Shown: one piece after another, positions 19,966-30,114 of the stretch
Layout of the letters: each line of letters starts with the position of its first letter
How positions within the stretch are numbered: position 1 is the stretch's first letter
Assembly: GCA_905221605.1 (NCBI GenBank)
Contig: CAJNDS010002281.1
Span: 456,728 to 520,727, forward strand
From: Symbiodinium natans
Lineage: Eukaryota; Sar; Dinophyceae; Suessiales; Symbiodiniaceae
Length of the DNA: 64,000 nucleotides
Direction of reading: 5' to 3'
Position numbers and translations under genes: made by a program
The notes under the pieces: generated by a model
Databases searched by the model: none
What the model was told of the DNA's origin: nothing
Seen by the model: only the letters and a program-made list of their open reading frames with translations

Positions 19966-19994
19966 GTTTGGCGCGGCATAAGCCGCACGTGCGC
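19966..19994 (+). CDS. short exon candidate, unit A
   Basis: Phase 0/2. Follows GCCTTCAG and ends before consensus GTGAGC. Reads VWRGISRTC. Confidence 0.4.
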
Positions 19995-20410
19995 GTGAGC
20001 AAAACGAGTGCTATGGAGGGTTTATAGGGTACAGGGTTTATAAAGGGTGTATACAGGGTTTCAAAAGGGTGTATATAGGGTGCATGTAGGGTTTTTCAGG
20101 TATGTATATGGGGTTTACGAAAAAGCTAGGGTTTAGGGCCAACGAGATCACTGTATGAGGTTTGTGGCCCGCTTGAGCCGAAAGTGGCAGGGGTTCAGAG
20201 CTTTTTTCCGCCAAGGGTTCAGGGTTTTTGCAGCTTTGCACTCGAGGCTTCTGGTGTTCCGGGGCTCGGGATTCGTAGACACGCGTTTTGGAGCGTTTAA
20301 AGTTTTAGCGCTTCTAGGGTTGGCACTTTAGAGTTTAGTTGTTGTTTGAGGGTTTAGGGTTCAAGGCTTAGGATGTGTCTGGGATTTCTTGATACGACTT
20401 CCCTGTTCAG

Positions 20411-20455
20411 AGTCAGACTTCTTACCTCCACGTTTGTGAGGGTGCCGAAGCAGAA
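20411..20455 (+). CDS. exon candidate, unit A
   Basis: Phase 0/0. Follows CTGTTCAG, ends before GTACGC. Reads SQTSYLHVCEGAEAE. Confidence 0.4.
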
Positions 20456-20574
20456 GTACGCATACCGCATCGACAAGCAAACACTTACAACAGACACACG
20501 GAAAACATAACTACGTGAAGCCTTTTGTGCAGACATGTACGAAGATACACACATCTACGACACAGAGAAAAACA

Positions 20575-20890
20575 CAGAAAACACACACACACACACACAC
20601 ACAGGTACACATACACACCTATATACATACGCACATATACATGTACACACAGAGACACCCATGCATAACCATCTACACATGTATGTGCGTATCCGTGCGT
20701 GTGTGTGTGTATATATATATATATGTACATGTGTGTGTATGCTTATACGGATATCTGTATGTATATTTATGTGTATTTCTATGTGTATGTATATGTGTAT
20801 ATATATATATATATAGAACTGGGTATGTATATATCTGGACTTATGCATGTACCTATCGGTCTGTCTGTCTGTCGGTCTATATAGATGTCT
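20575..20890. repeat. (CA)n/(TA)n microsatellite
   Basis: Dinucleotide repeats changing from CA to TG to TA. All reading frames here (Thr/His, Tyr/Ile, Cys/Val) are artefacts. Confidence 0.95.
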
Positions 20891-20995
20891 GTGCAAATAC
20901 TTGCAAGTAAGTTTTAAACAGTAAGTATCCCTTAAAGCAATTCCTTAAACCCTAAGCGTCGAGCACTTTTGGCATGCCTTTCGTGATACCTCAAG

Positions 20996-21070
20996 CGTGG
21001 CCTCGTGGGCAGCATCACCCAAAGCAGGCAGCAAGAGTACCAAGAACCGATGCGAGAACAACTACAACAG
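20996..21070 (+). CDS. exon, unit A
   Basis: Phase 0/0. Follows ACCTCAAG; a GC donor (GCCCAA) follows CAACAG. Reads RGLVGSITQSRQQEYQEPMR, then Gln-rich. Last exon before the next start codon. Confidence 0.5.
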
Positions 21071-21177
21071 GCCCAAAATCCAAACCCTGAACCTTTTCCC
21101 CAAAACCTCAGACCCTCGAACCCCGAACCCTAGACCCCATAGAAGGCCCAGGGAGCGGTGTGAGCCACTCGCCCAAG

Positions 21178-21276
21178 ATGGGCGCTGGCGCCAGCGCTCA
21201 GGACCTGGCCGCCGTGGACGACGCGACGCTCGTGGGCGTGATTGCGACGGATCCGGCTCCTAATCCTAATCCTCAT
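21178..21276 (+). CDS. first exon of unit B; N-myristoylation-type start
   Basis: ATG after CGCCCAAG, 33 codons, phase 0 at the end before GTTTAGGG. Starts MGAGASAQDLAAVDDATLVG; Gly2 and Ser6 fit the N-myristoylation consensus, implying a membrane-anchored protein if this is the true N-terminus. The frame is also open upstream, so an internal exon beginning at this AG is possible. Confidence 0.55.
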
Positions 21277-22816
21277 GTTTAGGGTTTAGGGTTTAGGGTT
21301 TAGGGTTTAGGGTTTAGGGTTTAGGGTTTAGGGTTTAGGGTTCAGCATCTCTGGTCCAAGCATTCACTAGTTGAGCAGCTTTCAAGGCCATAGAGGAATA
21401 CCCACCCGCCCATTGGGTCCCACACCATTAGGAAAATAATCCAATCTCCTTCTTCTCTAGGCAGCTCCGTGAAAATCCTAAACCCTGGCCCGGAGATCTG
21501 TGAAAATCCTGAACCCTAGGCCTCGGAGCTGTGAAAATCCCAAACCCTAGGCCTAGAACCCTAGACCGTGAAAATCCTAAACCCGAGCCCGGAGACCTGT
21601 GAAAATCCTGAACCCTAGGCCTCGGAGCTGTGAAAACCCCAAACCCTAGGCCTAGAATCCTATAGAATAGGAGGGCCAGGGAAGCCCTAGGCGTGAAATC
21701 CTGAACCCTAGGCCTCGGAGCTGTGAAAATCCCAAACCCTAGGCCTAGAACCCTAGACCGTGAAAATCCTAAACCCTAGGCCTCGGAGCTGGAAAAATCC
21801 AGCCTAAAGGCTCGAAATAAACAACTGTGAAAATCCTGAACCCTAGACCGAGGGCTCGAAAAAAAACAAACTGTGAACAACCTAAACCCTTGTTCTAGAG
21901 CTCGAAAAAGGAAGGAAACCTGAAAAATGAATCTTCCCCAACCCTCCCAGCCTCCCTCGAACATCAAAAAAGCCAGTGAAAACCCCGAACCCTAGCCCGA
22001 TTCGAAGGCTTGTGCCTGTGTCCACGAAGGTTTGTGCCTATGTCCACGAAGGTTTGTGCCTATGTGCACGAAGGTTCGTGCCTGTGTCCACGAAGGTTTG
22101 TGCCTATGTCCACGGAGGTTTGTGCCTATGTCCACGAAGGTTTGAACATTATAATGTTCAAACCTTCGTGGACATAGGCACAGACCTTCGTGGACATAGG
22201 CACAAACCTTCGTGGACATAGGCACAAAACCAGTGATAAACCTGAACCCTAGGGCCACGAAGCCAGTGAAAAACCTGAACCCTAGGGCCACGAAGCCAGT
22301 GAAACCCTGAACTCTAGCCCGATTCCAGCTTCTTTGCCAATGTCCACGAAGGCTTGTGCCTATGTCCACGAAGGTTTGTGCCTATGTCCACGAAGGGGTT
22401 TAACATCTAAATACATATAGTAGGAGAGGTTTAGGGTTTAGCGTTTAGGGTTTAGGGTTTTGGGTTTAGGGCTACTAGGACCCGGGGTAGGCCCGTATTT
22501 CCCTATTTTGGGGTGGGGTTCCTGTAGAATGCCCTTCAAAACAAATAGGGCACCCTTTTTACACCTAGGTTCCTCTTGAGTCTAGTTATCCTTGTGAACT
22601 CAGTGAGCGCTAAGAGGTTTAGGTTTTAGGGTTTAGTTTTAGGGTTTAGGGGTTTGCGGTTGTAGGCTTTAGGGTCCACGGGCTGTACTGCATTATTGAT
22701 ATGGCAGCCCTAAACCCGAAACTCTAAACCCGAAACCCTAAACCCTAAACCCTAAACCCTAAACCCGAAACCCTAAACCCTAAACCCTAAACCCTAAACC
22801 CTAACCCCCTACCTAG
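21277..22816 (+). other. intron with tandem and inverted repeats
   Basis: TTTAGGG array; 21470-21960 imperfect 60-120-nt tandem repeats (GTGAAAATCC, CCTAGGCCTCGGAGCTG); 22010-22400 inverted array; a family B element at 22475-22585; CCCTAAA at 22700-22805. A 24-nt segment 21346-21369 (HLWSKHSL) is in phase but unproven. Confidence 0.55.
22010..22400. repeat. tandem array with large central palindrome
   Basis: Units of CACGAAGGTTTGTGCCTATG repeat about every 24 nt and then invert. The dyad centre is GAACATTATAATGTTC at 22144-22159 with perfect arms of about 30 nt on each side. Could extrude a long hairpin. Confidence 0.85.
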
Positions 22817-22899
22817 GATCGCATCGAGCGGCTGCTCCGCACGGCTCGGCAGCAGCCGAGCAGTGGGGCCTCGAAGACCGAGGCCGGCCTTCCTAAGGG
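22817..22899 (+). CDS. exon, unit B
   Basis: Phase 0/2. Follows CTACCTAG, ends before GTTTAGGG. Reads DRIERLLRTARQQPSSGASK. Phase agrees with the first exon. Confidence 0.6.
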
Positions 22900-22949
22900 G
22901 TTTAGGGTTTAGGGTTTAGGGTTTAGGGTTTAGGGTTTAGGGTTTAGGG

Positions 22950-23356
22950 CTATTTTGGGGGTCTTGGTGGCCCAGTTGTGCCCTTTGCCGATTTTTTGGG
23001 GTATGGGTTCCCGTGTAAAATAACCACCCCCAAAAACGGGTGCCCTTATGGGGTATAAGGGTTTAAGGTTTTAGGGCTTTTGGGGGGCTTTGTTTTGAGT
23101 TGTATTTTGCTTTCGGATTCAGGGGCTTTAGTCCTTACTGGGTTTTCAGGGTTTTTTACGGGGGCTAGTGCTTTTTGTGGGTTTTTGGGTGTTTTTTTTT
23201 TTTTTTTCGGTTTTTTTGGGGTTTTTTTTTCTCCACTAGTCAAGCAGATTGTCAAGCGACGGAGACACACCCACCGGGCCATTGGGTCCCACAACATTCG
23301 AGAACCATTTGGAGATAAAAGGCGGCCTCTACAAAAGAGGCCCCAATAAATAGTAG
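22950..23356 (+). other. intron with diverged inverted-repeat element
   Basis: 22950-23055 resembles families B/C (GTGCCCTTTGCC...GGGTGCCCTTAT). 23190-23235 is T-rich. A stretch near 23270 (CCATTGGGTCCCACA) is shared with 21405. Confidence 0.4.
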
Positions 23357-23425
23357 GATTCCCTTTTTTATGCGGACTCCAAAGCGGAAGCCACCATTTC
23401 GCTGTACATAGACTTCCCCAAACCC
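23357..23425 (+). CDS. exon, unit B
   Basis: Phase 0/0, 23 codons. Follows AATAGTAG, ends before GTTTAGAT. Reads DSLFYADSKAEATISLYIDF. Confidence 0.6.
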
Positions 23426-23568
23426 GTTTAGATCTTACTTGTCTTCAAACAGCCTAAGGCCCAGTAGGCCCCTGGACCCTCAAGCCCAAACCACGCAGCC
23501 CTTAAACCCTCAAGCCCAAGCCAAGCAGTAGACCATAAGCCCCCAAACCCAAAGACACCCTTGTCCAG

Positions 23569-23617
23569 GAAAAGTGGGGCTCTTCTCCTGCACCCTTGCC
23601 CACGAATGACTCCAGGG
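23569..23617 (+). CDS. exon, unit B
   Basis: Phase 0/1. Follows TTGTCCAG, ends before GTTGAG. Reads EKWGSSPAPLPTNDSR. Confidence 0.45.
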
Positions 23618-23995
23618 GTTGAGAAGGATGCATGTGAAGGAGAGGACAAGGGTTATAGGTTTTACGGTTTTACGGTCTAGGGCCTTTAGGGCTTAGGGTG
23701 AAGTATTCCCCCCCCCCGCCCCCCCCCCCCCCAAACCCTAACTCCTAAACCACAAACCCTAAACACTAAACCCTAAACCCCCAAGCTCGAAGCCCCCCAG
23801 AACCAGGCCCAGGATTACGGCATAGCCTTCAGCTCTGGCTCCTCTGAGCCTGACTCTTCGTAGCTGAGTGAGCACACTTTACGCTTTTTTGGGACCCTAA
23901 ACCCGAAACCCGAAACCCTAAACCCTCAACCACTATAACCCCCGATGGAGCTGAAAGTGCACACTTTTCGGGGGTTTATGAACTCAGCAACTAAG

Positions 23996-24038
23996 GACTG
24001 CAAGTGGGAATCCGTCAAGTCGGAAATCCAGTGCCGAG
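23996..24038 (+). CDS. exon, unit B
   Basis: Phase 0/1. Follows GCAACTAAG, ends before GTAGGC. Reads DCKWESVKSEIQCR. The AG belongs to a sequence also present at 53270, so it may be an element end. Confidence 0.5.
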
Positions 24039-24182
24039 GTAGGCTAATGGGATTATTTTTCCCTTTAGTTAGGTTTAAGGTGATTCATGGCTTAGAGTTT
24101 AGGGTTTAGGGTTTAGGGTTTAGGTTTCAGGAATCTTGCTCAGAGGGTTTATGGGACCATCTTAGGTCCCGGAGCTGGCAAG

Positions 24183-24286
24183 TTTCTGGAAGTTGGGCCG
24201 TCCGCCAGTTTCGGTATCGCGTGCGGGGCGACCCGCACGACTCCGAGGGCAAGTCGCCCTTTGAGCATGCCAACTCCTACAGCATG
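24183..24286 (+). CDS. exon, unit B
   Basis: Phase 2. Follows AGCTGGCAAG. Reads SGSWAVRQFRYRVRGDPHDS and PFEHANSYSM, then meets TAG at 24295. End placed before a GC dinucleotide (GCACCC). Phase agrees with 23996-24038. Confidence 0.5.
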
Positions 24287-24339
24287 CACCCTTAGCCGCA
24301 TTTAGGGTTTTGGGTTTAGGGGTTTTAAGGGTTTGGGTT

Positions 24340-24391
24340 CGGGGGGGGGGTTGGGGGGGGGGGGGGTGGGGGGGGGGGGGGGGGGGGGGGG

Positions 24392-24426
<35 letters not shown>

Positions 24427-24445
24427 TGGGGTGGGGGGGGTGGGG
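24340..24445. repeat. poly(G) tract
   Basis: About 100 nt almost entirely G; poly-Gly/poly-Pro frames only. Confidence 0.95.
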
Positions 24446-24714
24446 TGGCCAGTTTGGTCCGCACACGTGTTGGGTACCCATTAGCCAAAAAAGTGGAGGG
24501 TTAGGTGGGGTGCCTGCTTTGTGCTACCCATACACCTACGGCCCAAGGCCTCGGCGGATTTTTGGGTACTTCAATTCCTAACCAGCTGCAAACATATGCT
24601 TTTTGCTTGGGTCCCAAGTTCAGTATAGTCGAGGGCTCCAAATAGCCCGGAGTAGCTGTGTATAGCCTCTGAACCCCAAAAGTAGGTATTCAACCCCAAA
24701 CCCTAAACCGTCAG

Positions 24715-24825
24715 TTCTCGCCTCTCAGAGCCCTCTCGCAGACGCGAGGCACCGTGCATTCCACCCACTCCTTCTCGGCAGTCGAGCAGCAGTGCCTTGG
24801 GGACCAAAGCAATCCCCCACAATAG
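24715..24825 (+). CDS. exon or terminal exon, unit B
   Basis: Follows AACCGTCAG. 36 codons (ALSQTRGTVHSTHSFSAVEQ, QCLGDQSNPPQ) then TAG at 24823 where a G/TTTAGGG tract begins. Either a true stop or an exon with an unrecognised donor. Confidence 0.45.
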   Translation, partial: FSPLRALSQTRGTVHSTHSFSAVEQQCLGDQSNPPQ

Positions 24826-24892
24826 GGGGGGTTTAGGGTTTAGGGTTTAGGGTTTAGGGTTTAGGCTTTAGGGTTTAGGGTTTAGGCTTTAG

Positions 24893-25011
24893 GCCTACCA
24901 CAATTCTTCTTGAGGTGTATGAACCAGAAGCCTTTGGGGTTCATGTGGCCCCGAAGGTGGTCTGGCAGAACCGAATCGGATGGGAACCCGTGCCGCTCGT
25001 ACCTTTATTGG
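24893..25011 (+). CDS. exon, unit B
   Basis: Phase 1/1. Follows a telomeric GCTTTAG, ends before GTTTAGGG. Reads PTTILLEVYEPEAFGVHVAP then VVWQNRIGWEPVPLVPLL. Among the clearest coding segments. Confidence 0.65.
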
Positions 25012-25251
25012 GTTTAGGGTTTAGGGTTGAGGGTTGAGGGTTTAGGGTTTGGGGAAACCCCAACACATTTCAACGCCCTAAATGCCTAAACCCCAAACCC
25101 TAAAATCCCAAAATCCTACAATCCCCAAACCCCCCAATCCCTGCAATCCCAAAAACCCTAAAGCCCAAAACCCTGAACCACAGAGCGCACGTATAAGCCC
25201 TGCAGCCCTAAACCCAAAACAACCCCAGAGTAAAAGGTTGTCCTTGGCATG

Positions 25252-25331
25252 TGCACCCTTATACTACCAGTCCTTACTAGGGATTCTGGTACCCCTATTG
25301 TTCAGGACTGTTAGTACAAGGGGGAACATCC
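25252..25331. mobile_element. family F element
   Basis: TGTGCACCCTTATACTACCAG...CTGTTAGTACAAGGGGGAACA with inner TTACTAGGGATTC/CCCTATTG arms; same design as 14566-14668. Confidence 0.6.
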
Positions 25332-25471
25332 CAAGCCCTAATCCCTAAACCCGAAGCCCTAAACCGTAAACCCTAAACCCTAAACCCTAAACCCTAAACC
25401 CTAAACCCTAAACCCTAAACCCTAAGCCCTAAGCCCTAAACCCTAAACCCTAAACCCTAAACCCTCCCAAG

Positions 25472-25590
25472 GTTATCCATTTTCGGGGACGACTTCTGCA
25501 GCCACGAGCAAGTCACCCTGCCCAGCGCCGAGCACGCGACCTTGGCGGGCGCTGCACATGACGGAAAGGATCCTGGGGCCTTGCTCCTTG
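25472..25590 (+). CDS. exon, unit B
   Basis: Phase 1/1. Follows CCTCCCAAG, ends before GTTTTAGGG. Reads LSIFGDDFCSHEQVTLPSAE then HATLAGAAHDGKDPGALLL. Strong third-position GC. Confidence 0.65.
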
Positions 25591-25714
25591 GTTTTAGGGT
25601 TTAGGGTTTAGGGTTTAGGGTTTAGGGTTTAGGGCTAGGGGATTCTAGAGATCCATGAGGGACAGAGGGGGACTGCAGGGGGATTTTAGTTTAGGATCGT
25701 GCGGGGAAGTGGAA

Positions 25715-25980
25715 TAGCAACTATCATATTAGAATAACCCCCCATAAGGCCTGATGTAGACCTATATTCGTCCCCATACACCTAAGTGGCCCCTAAATGA
25801 CCCCCAAATAACCCTAGGATGCCCAGTAGTGCCCTTGTTCCCTTTTTGGGGGGTTTAGGTTCCCTTATAAGCCCCTTTAAGCAAAAACGGGCACCCTCTT
25901 TAAGCCCAGGTTACTGGGCAGCCTAGTATTAGAATAACCCCCCCAAAACCCTGTTCCAATGATTAAGGCGCTTATATTAG
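25715..25980. mobile_element. partial family E element with family B inserted
   Basis: 25740-25813 matches the E arm (GACCTATATTCGTCCCCATA). It is interrupted by a complete family B copy at 25814-25926 (CTAGGATGCC...GCCTAG), after which other inverted-repeat sequence follows. Confidence 0.6.
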
Positions 25981-26333
25981 TTTAGGGCATAGAGGCTTAC
26001 AGGCTTCGAGGGAGTTGTTCTAAGGACTTAGGGACTTCAGAGTTTCGGGCGAAGAGCGGGAATCAGGAGTTTCAAGTTGAGTGGTGCGGGGTTTAGGTAA
26101 ATCAGGGTTGCGGAGTTTTGGATTGAGGCTCTTGCGTGCGAAGGTTAGTGCATCAAAGCCTCAAAAACACGCCATGTGCCCTACAGACCCTGGCCTACCG
26201 GTAGAGTTTCTTTTCTTGGATCCTGGGACCAGTGCCACGCAACCTAAGCCCTAAACCCTAAACCTAAACCCTAGGTCACGCAGGGCTTCTTCGTAGTCCA
26301 GTTGGCATAAGATGAGCCTCATTGTGCTTGCAG

Positions 26334-26390
26334 AATCGCGGTATATGATCCCGAAGCCTGACCTTGTGGTTCCCCTCGGAAACCCAACAA
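26334..26390 (+). CDS. exon, unit B
   Basis: Phase 2/1. Follows TGTGCTTGCAG and ends before consensus GTAAGG. Reads SRYMIPKPDLVVPLGNPT. Phase agrees on both sides. Confidence 0.65.
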
Positions 26391-26559
26391 GTAAGGCGTA
26401 ACAGCCAGGTTCTGAGGGCATAGGTTTTAGTAAGGGTGACACTTCACGAAAAATGCCCTGAACCCTCGGCCCTACACCCTCGCAAACCTGAAACCTTAAA
26501 TCCTAAACCCTAAACCTAAACTTAGCCCTAAACCCTACACCTAAACCCTGAACCCAAAG

Positions 26560-26713
26560 TGATCAGGTTTCTCCTCATGGTTCAGTGGGGCGACGGCCGC
26601 CCGGCCGAGAAACGCTGCCTCACGGTCATCAAGGCGGCCGTGGATGGCACAGAGTTAAAGCGCGAGGTCCTGGATGGTGGAGAAGACGGTCTGAACATGG
26701 TTCCTACAGCTTC
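26560..26713 (+). CDS. exon, unit B (50 codons)
   Basis: Phase 2/2. Follows AACCCAAAG, ends before GTTTTAGGG. Reads IRFLLMVQWGDGRPAEKRCL then TVIKAAVDGTELKREVLDGG. Phase agrees with 26334-26390. Confidence 0.7.
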
Positions 26714-26719
26714 GTTTTA

Positions 26720-27281
26720 GGGTTTCGGGTTTAGGGTTTCGGGTTTAGGGTTTAGGGTTTAGGGTTAGGGGTTTAGGGTTTAGGGTTTAGGGTCAAGTTT
26801 CTGGGGGCTTTGGGCTTCTGCAGAGTGGGGCCTTATCCGCTTGCTCTAGGGTCTAGGTGCCGTTCGAACTAAGCCCTCTATTGAACCAAGAAGGGCACCA
26901 AGGGTTTAGGGTTTAGGGTTTAGGGTTTAGGGTTTTAGGGTTTAGGGTTTAGGGTTTAGGGTTTAGGGTTTAGGGTTTAGGGTTTAGGGTTTAGGGTTTG
27001 GGTGTTTTTGGGTCCATTGCTTGTCGGGCTTCATGCGATCCTAGATTAGATTTGTCATGCGACGATTGAGTCGTTTCTTTGCTTGGTGTTGTTGGAAGCA
27101 AGGGGCTCTATGCTACCCCAGCCTTAGCTACTCCCCCCCCACCCCCTCCTCACCCCCAACCCAAAATAGGGCCCAAGCGGGGTAGTGTACCCTAAGCCCT
27201 AAACCCTAAACTCTAAACTGCCCTAAATCCCTAAACTCTAGGACCCCCCACACAAACGCCCACGATGCTTAAGACATCCAG
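26720..27281 (+). other. intron, telomeric arrays
   Basis: Long TTTAGGG arrays at 26722-26793 and 26905-26999, then unique sequence with no convincing exon; a 13-nt in-phase segment at 26892-26904 is not called. Confidence 0.5.
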
Positions 27282-27347
27282 GTCCTCTTCGGCCACTATG
27301 ACGACCAAACCCAAACCCAGCCTCCTCTCTACGGCGCACAGCTCTCT
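27282..27347 (+). CDS. exon, unit B
   Basis: Phase 0/0. Follows GACATCCAG, ends before GTAGCC. Reads VLFGHYDDQTQTQPPLYGAQ. An earlier AG (27273) keeps the frame. Confidence 0.55.
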
Positions 27348-27595
27348 GTAGCCTCTTGGCTATTCTTCTGATTCTGGCCCTTAGGACCTAAACCTCTTGG
27401 GTTTTCGTAGGACTTTCACGTCGTGGGCTTTTGTAGGACTTGAACCTTTTGAATTGGGCTTTTGTGGGGCTTTACCCTTTTGGGGGTTTTGTAGAAACTA
27501 CAAGAAGGAGTGTAAAACCCTAGACCCTAAACCCTAAACCCTAAACCCCAAACCCCTAAACCCTAAACCCTAAACCCTAAACCGAGGGGCTTCAG

Positions 27596-27693
27596 AAGTC
27601 AGCCAAGGCATGTGCTGGCGGCCAACTCGGTGTATGCATGGCCCGCTTCATGCACAGGTCCGACGCTGGGCGCCTGAATAGTTCACTTGAAGG
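27596..27693 (+). CDS. exon, unit B
   Basis: Phase 0/2. Follows GGGCTTCAG, ends before GTTTAGGG. Reads KSAKACAGGQLGVCMARFMH. Phase agrees on both sides. Confidence 0.65.
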
Positions 27694-27778
27694 GTTTAGG
27701 GTTTAGGGTTTAGGGTTTTAGGGTTTAGGGTTTAGGGGTTAGGGGTTAGGGGTTAGGGGTTGGGGTTCAGGGTCTTAA

Positions 27779-27998
27779 CGGTATAAGGAGGGACCCCTAG
27801 AAGGGACCCTTAATCTTATGCCCCTGTATAGCCCTCATGTAGACCTATATTAGTCCCCATATACCTAAGTAGCCCCTAAATAACCCCAAATGACCCCTAA
27901 GGTCCCTTATAACCCTAAACCCTGAACCCTAAACCCTAAACCCTGAACCCCAAACCCTAAACCCTAAACCAAGCGTCCCTCCTTTAGTCCCTTGGATT
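27779..27998. mobile_element. family E element interrupted by telomeric repeats
   Basis: Left GGTATAAGGAGGGACCC, right complement CGTCCCTCCTTTAGTCCC. A CCCTAAA/CCCTGAA tract (about 27908-27969) interrupts it. Exon 28007 starts 9 bases after its right end. Confidence 0.65.
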
Positions 27999-28006
27999 AT
28001 GCTGAG

Positions 28007-28085
28007 GCCTGTGCCAACTGAAGATCCACAGCCATTCATTCTTGGGGCCTTCAAATGGCATCCATACAATCATGGCCTGAATAAT
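28007..28085 (+). CDS. exon, unit B
   Basis: Phase 1/0, 26 codons. Follows TATGCTGAG, ends before GTCACC. Reads PVPTEDPQPFILGAFKWHPY. First base completes the codon left by 27596-27693. Confidence 0.65.
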
Positions 28086-28220
28086 GTCACCCCCCCACAT
28101 ACTAAACCCTAAACCCTAAACCCTAAGCCCTAACCCCTAACCCCTAAACCCTAAACCCTAAACCCTAAACCCTAAACCCTAAACCCTAAACCCTAAACCC
28201 TAAACCCGAATGTAATGTAG

Positions 28221-28294
28221 CCGAGGTGGAGGAGGTGAGGCTGGGTTGAAAGGCTCGTAGAGTGGTCCTTCACCTACCTGAGCAGACAGAGCAA
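28221..28294 (+). CDS. two small exon candidates, unit B
   Basis: 28221-28234 (PRWRR, phase 0/2, before GTGAGG) and 28261-28294 (VVLHLPEQTEQ, phase 1/0, before GTAACC), separated by a 26-nt intron. Phases join, but the intron would be very short. Confidence 0.35.
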
Positions 28295-28509
28295 GTAACC
28301 GTACCCAAAAATTACTCGCTGTAGGAGTTTTCCTGCATGTGATCACTTCTCTAGAATATGGCCCCTTTTGGTGTCCTCATATTGCAAGGCGGCTCTTCTT
28401 ACTAAGGGTACCCAAAAAAGGACCTTCATTTTGAGAACTGGCCACAATATAGTTTTCTCTAGGTAGGGCTCGGCAACTACCCTACCCTACGCGATCTCGA
28501 AGGAACCCC

Positions 28510-28510
<1 letters not shown>

Positions 28511-28551
<41 letters not shown>

Positions 28552-28558
28552 AAAAAAC
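28511..28558. repeat. poly(C)/poly(A) tract
   Basis: About 30 C then 15 A; homopolymer, no gene. It sits in the intron or spacer 28295-28845, where no other exon was convincing (28354-28390 reads NMAPFGVLILQ but is unsupported). Confidence 0.95.
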
Positions 28559-28845
28559 ACGTACCAAACATGACTTGTGGTGCCTACTGCCAATTCCCTT
28601 GATCCCAGTATCCCAACCCTTAAAGGAGGTGTACCCCCAAAACAGGGTTTACGGTACAGGTGTCTAGGTAACCCCGCCCTGAGCCCTGAGCCCTGAACCC
28701 GCAACTCTCAACCCTAAAAACTCCCAGCCTAAACCCTAGTTAAAGCCCAAGCACGAAAAGCCTAAAAACCCTACAAATCCTAAGACCTAAAACCCCGCTG
28801 AACCCTAAACCCTAGCCCTAAACCCTAAACCCTAAACCTCAAAAG

Positions 28846-28930
28846 GATGATGGGCTGAATCACCAGGGCGGGATCTGGTTCACCTTGAGCGCGGACACGC
28901 TGCAGGATTGGAGCCGAAACAAGGGCTCTT
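28846..28930 (+). CDS. exon with GC donor, unit B
   Basis: Phase 0/1. Follows CCTCAAAAG, ends before GCAAGG, a good GC-type donor. Reads DDGLNHQGGIWFTLSADTLQ. A CCCTAAA-oriented array follows, which offers no GT. Confidence 0.6.
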
Positions 28931-29079
28931 GCAAGGGAAACCCTAAACCCTAAGCCCCAAACCCCAAACCCTGAACCCTGAACCCTAAACCCTAAACCCT
29001 AGACCCTAAACCCTAAACCCTAAACCCTAAACCCTAAACCCTAAACCCTAAACCCTAAACCCTAAACCCATCCCTGCAG

Positions 29080-29188
29080 TTTCAGCAGCGGCCCGTGCGG
29101 ACCAGCAGCCACTCTTTGGATTCCGCCGTCACGACCAGCCTAGACCGGCACGGATACCCAGAGTCCCTTGGAGAGTTGACTGCTCAGG
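29080..29188 (+). CDS. exon, unit B
   Basis: Phase 0/1. Follows CATCCCTGCAG, ends before GTTTAGGG. Reads VRTSSHSLDSAVTTSLDRHG then YPESLGELTAQ. The third frame is also open; frame 0 fits the next exon and has more G/C-ending codons. Confidence 0.55.
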
Positions 29189-29331
29189 GTTTAGGGTTCA
29201 GGGTTTAGGGTTTAGGGTTTAGGGTTTAGGGTTTGGTGTTTAGGGAGCCCTAAAACCCTAAACCCTAAACCTCAAGACAAAGTAAATAGAAGTTGTGTGC
29301 GGCATCTCATTGTGAGTTTTCCCAAAGCCCA

Positions 29332-29478
29332 GGGGTACCCTTTGCCCTTCTTGGTTGGTTCAAGGCTCCGTTATAAAGTAACCCTCAACCCTCAACCCTG
29401 AACCCTAAACCCTAAACCCTGAACGCCACATCGCTTGGCCCTTCTTCTAAGATGGTTACTGGGCTACCAAGTAAAGGG
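29332..29478. mobile_element. family C element interrupted by telomeric repeats
   Basis: GGTACCCTTTGCCC...GGTTCAAGGCTCCGTTATAA on the left; TTCTAAGATGGTTACTGG...CTACCAAG on the right. A CCCTGAA/CCCTAAA tract occupies 29386-29424. Confidence 0.6.
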
Positions 29479-29516
29479 CCATCCCCTTTACTTCCTCTAG
29501 GATCTTCAGACCCTAG

Positions 29517-29555
29517 GCAGCCTTGACGCTACGAATCTTGGGGTTCATGGGCGCA
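29517..29555 (+). CDS. exon, unit B
   Basis: Phase 2/1. Follows AGACCCTAG, ends before GTAAAC. Reads SLDATNLGVHGR. Phase agrees on both sides. Confidence 0.55.
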
Positions 29556-29686
29556 GTAAACCCCAAAAGGGTTTAGGCTTTAGGGTTTAGGTTGGGCCAA
29601 GTTTAGGGTTTAGGGTTTGGGGTTTAGGGTCTAGGGTTTAGGGTTTAGGGTTTAGGGCTTGTAGGGCTACCCCAAACCCTAAACAG

Positions 29687-29760
29687 GTTTCTGTGCTGCG
29701 ATCTCGGTGACGCCTACCCGCGAGGATTGTTCCTTGCTTCCACATAACCGCGGCCTCCGC
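29687..29760 (+). CDS. exon, unit B
   Basis: Phase 2/0. Follows CCTAAACAG, ends before GTTTCA. Reads FCAAISVTPTREDCSLLPHN. Confidence 0.6.
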
Positions 29761-30114
29761 GTTTCATTTGGGCATTTTCCAATTTGGGGTACCTCTTTTA
29801 TACCCCACATAGAATAGAATCCCCTGAAAAGGGAACTGAAAACCCCCCCCCCCCCAAAAAATTTTGCAAGAACACAAAGTCCCCCTTGTGAAACAGAAAG
29901 GGTGCCCTGTCGCTTTCAGGTTGCTCTGGTTATATACCCTCCGTCGATTTTCGGGCTCAGGTCTTAAGAAACCCTAAGCCGCAAACCCCGCATCCTGAAA
30001 ACCCAAGACCTCCAACCCGAAATTCCGAACCCTCCAACCTAAACTGCCAGGGGTTTGGGGTCATAGTCTAGGGCAGGTGGCTTCATCCGATTTGTAGGTC
30101 AGGACTAATTACAG

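Larger units (their letters stand above)
1..21070 (+). other. Unit A: telomere-intron gene region (partial at 5' end)
   Basis: About fifty short + strand exon candidates separated by introns rich in TTTAGGG or CCCTAAA. The most reliable runs, by matching codon phase, are 2973-6453, 9753-11336, 14195-17714 and 18514-19217. No start codon or stop could be assigned, and the region may hold more than one gene. The product is not recognised. The next unit has its own ATG at 21178, so unit A is taken to end before that. Confidence 0.5.
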
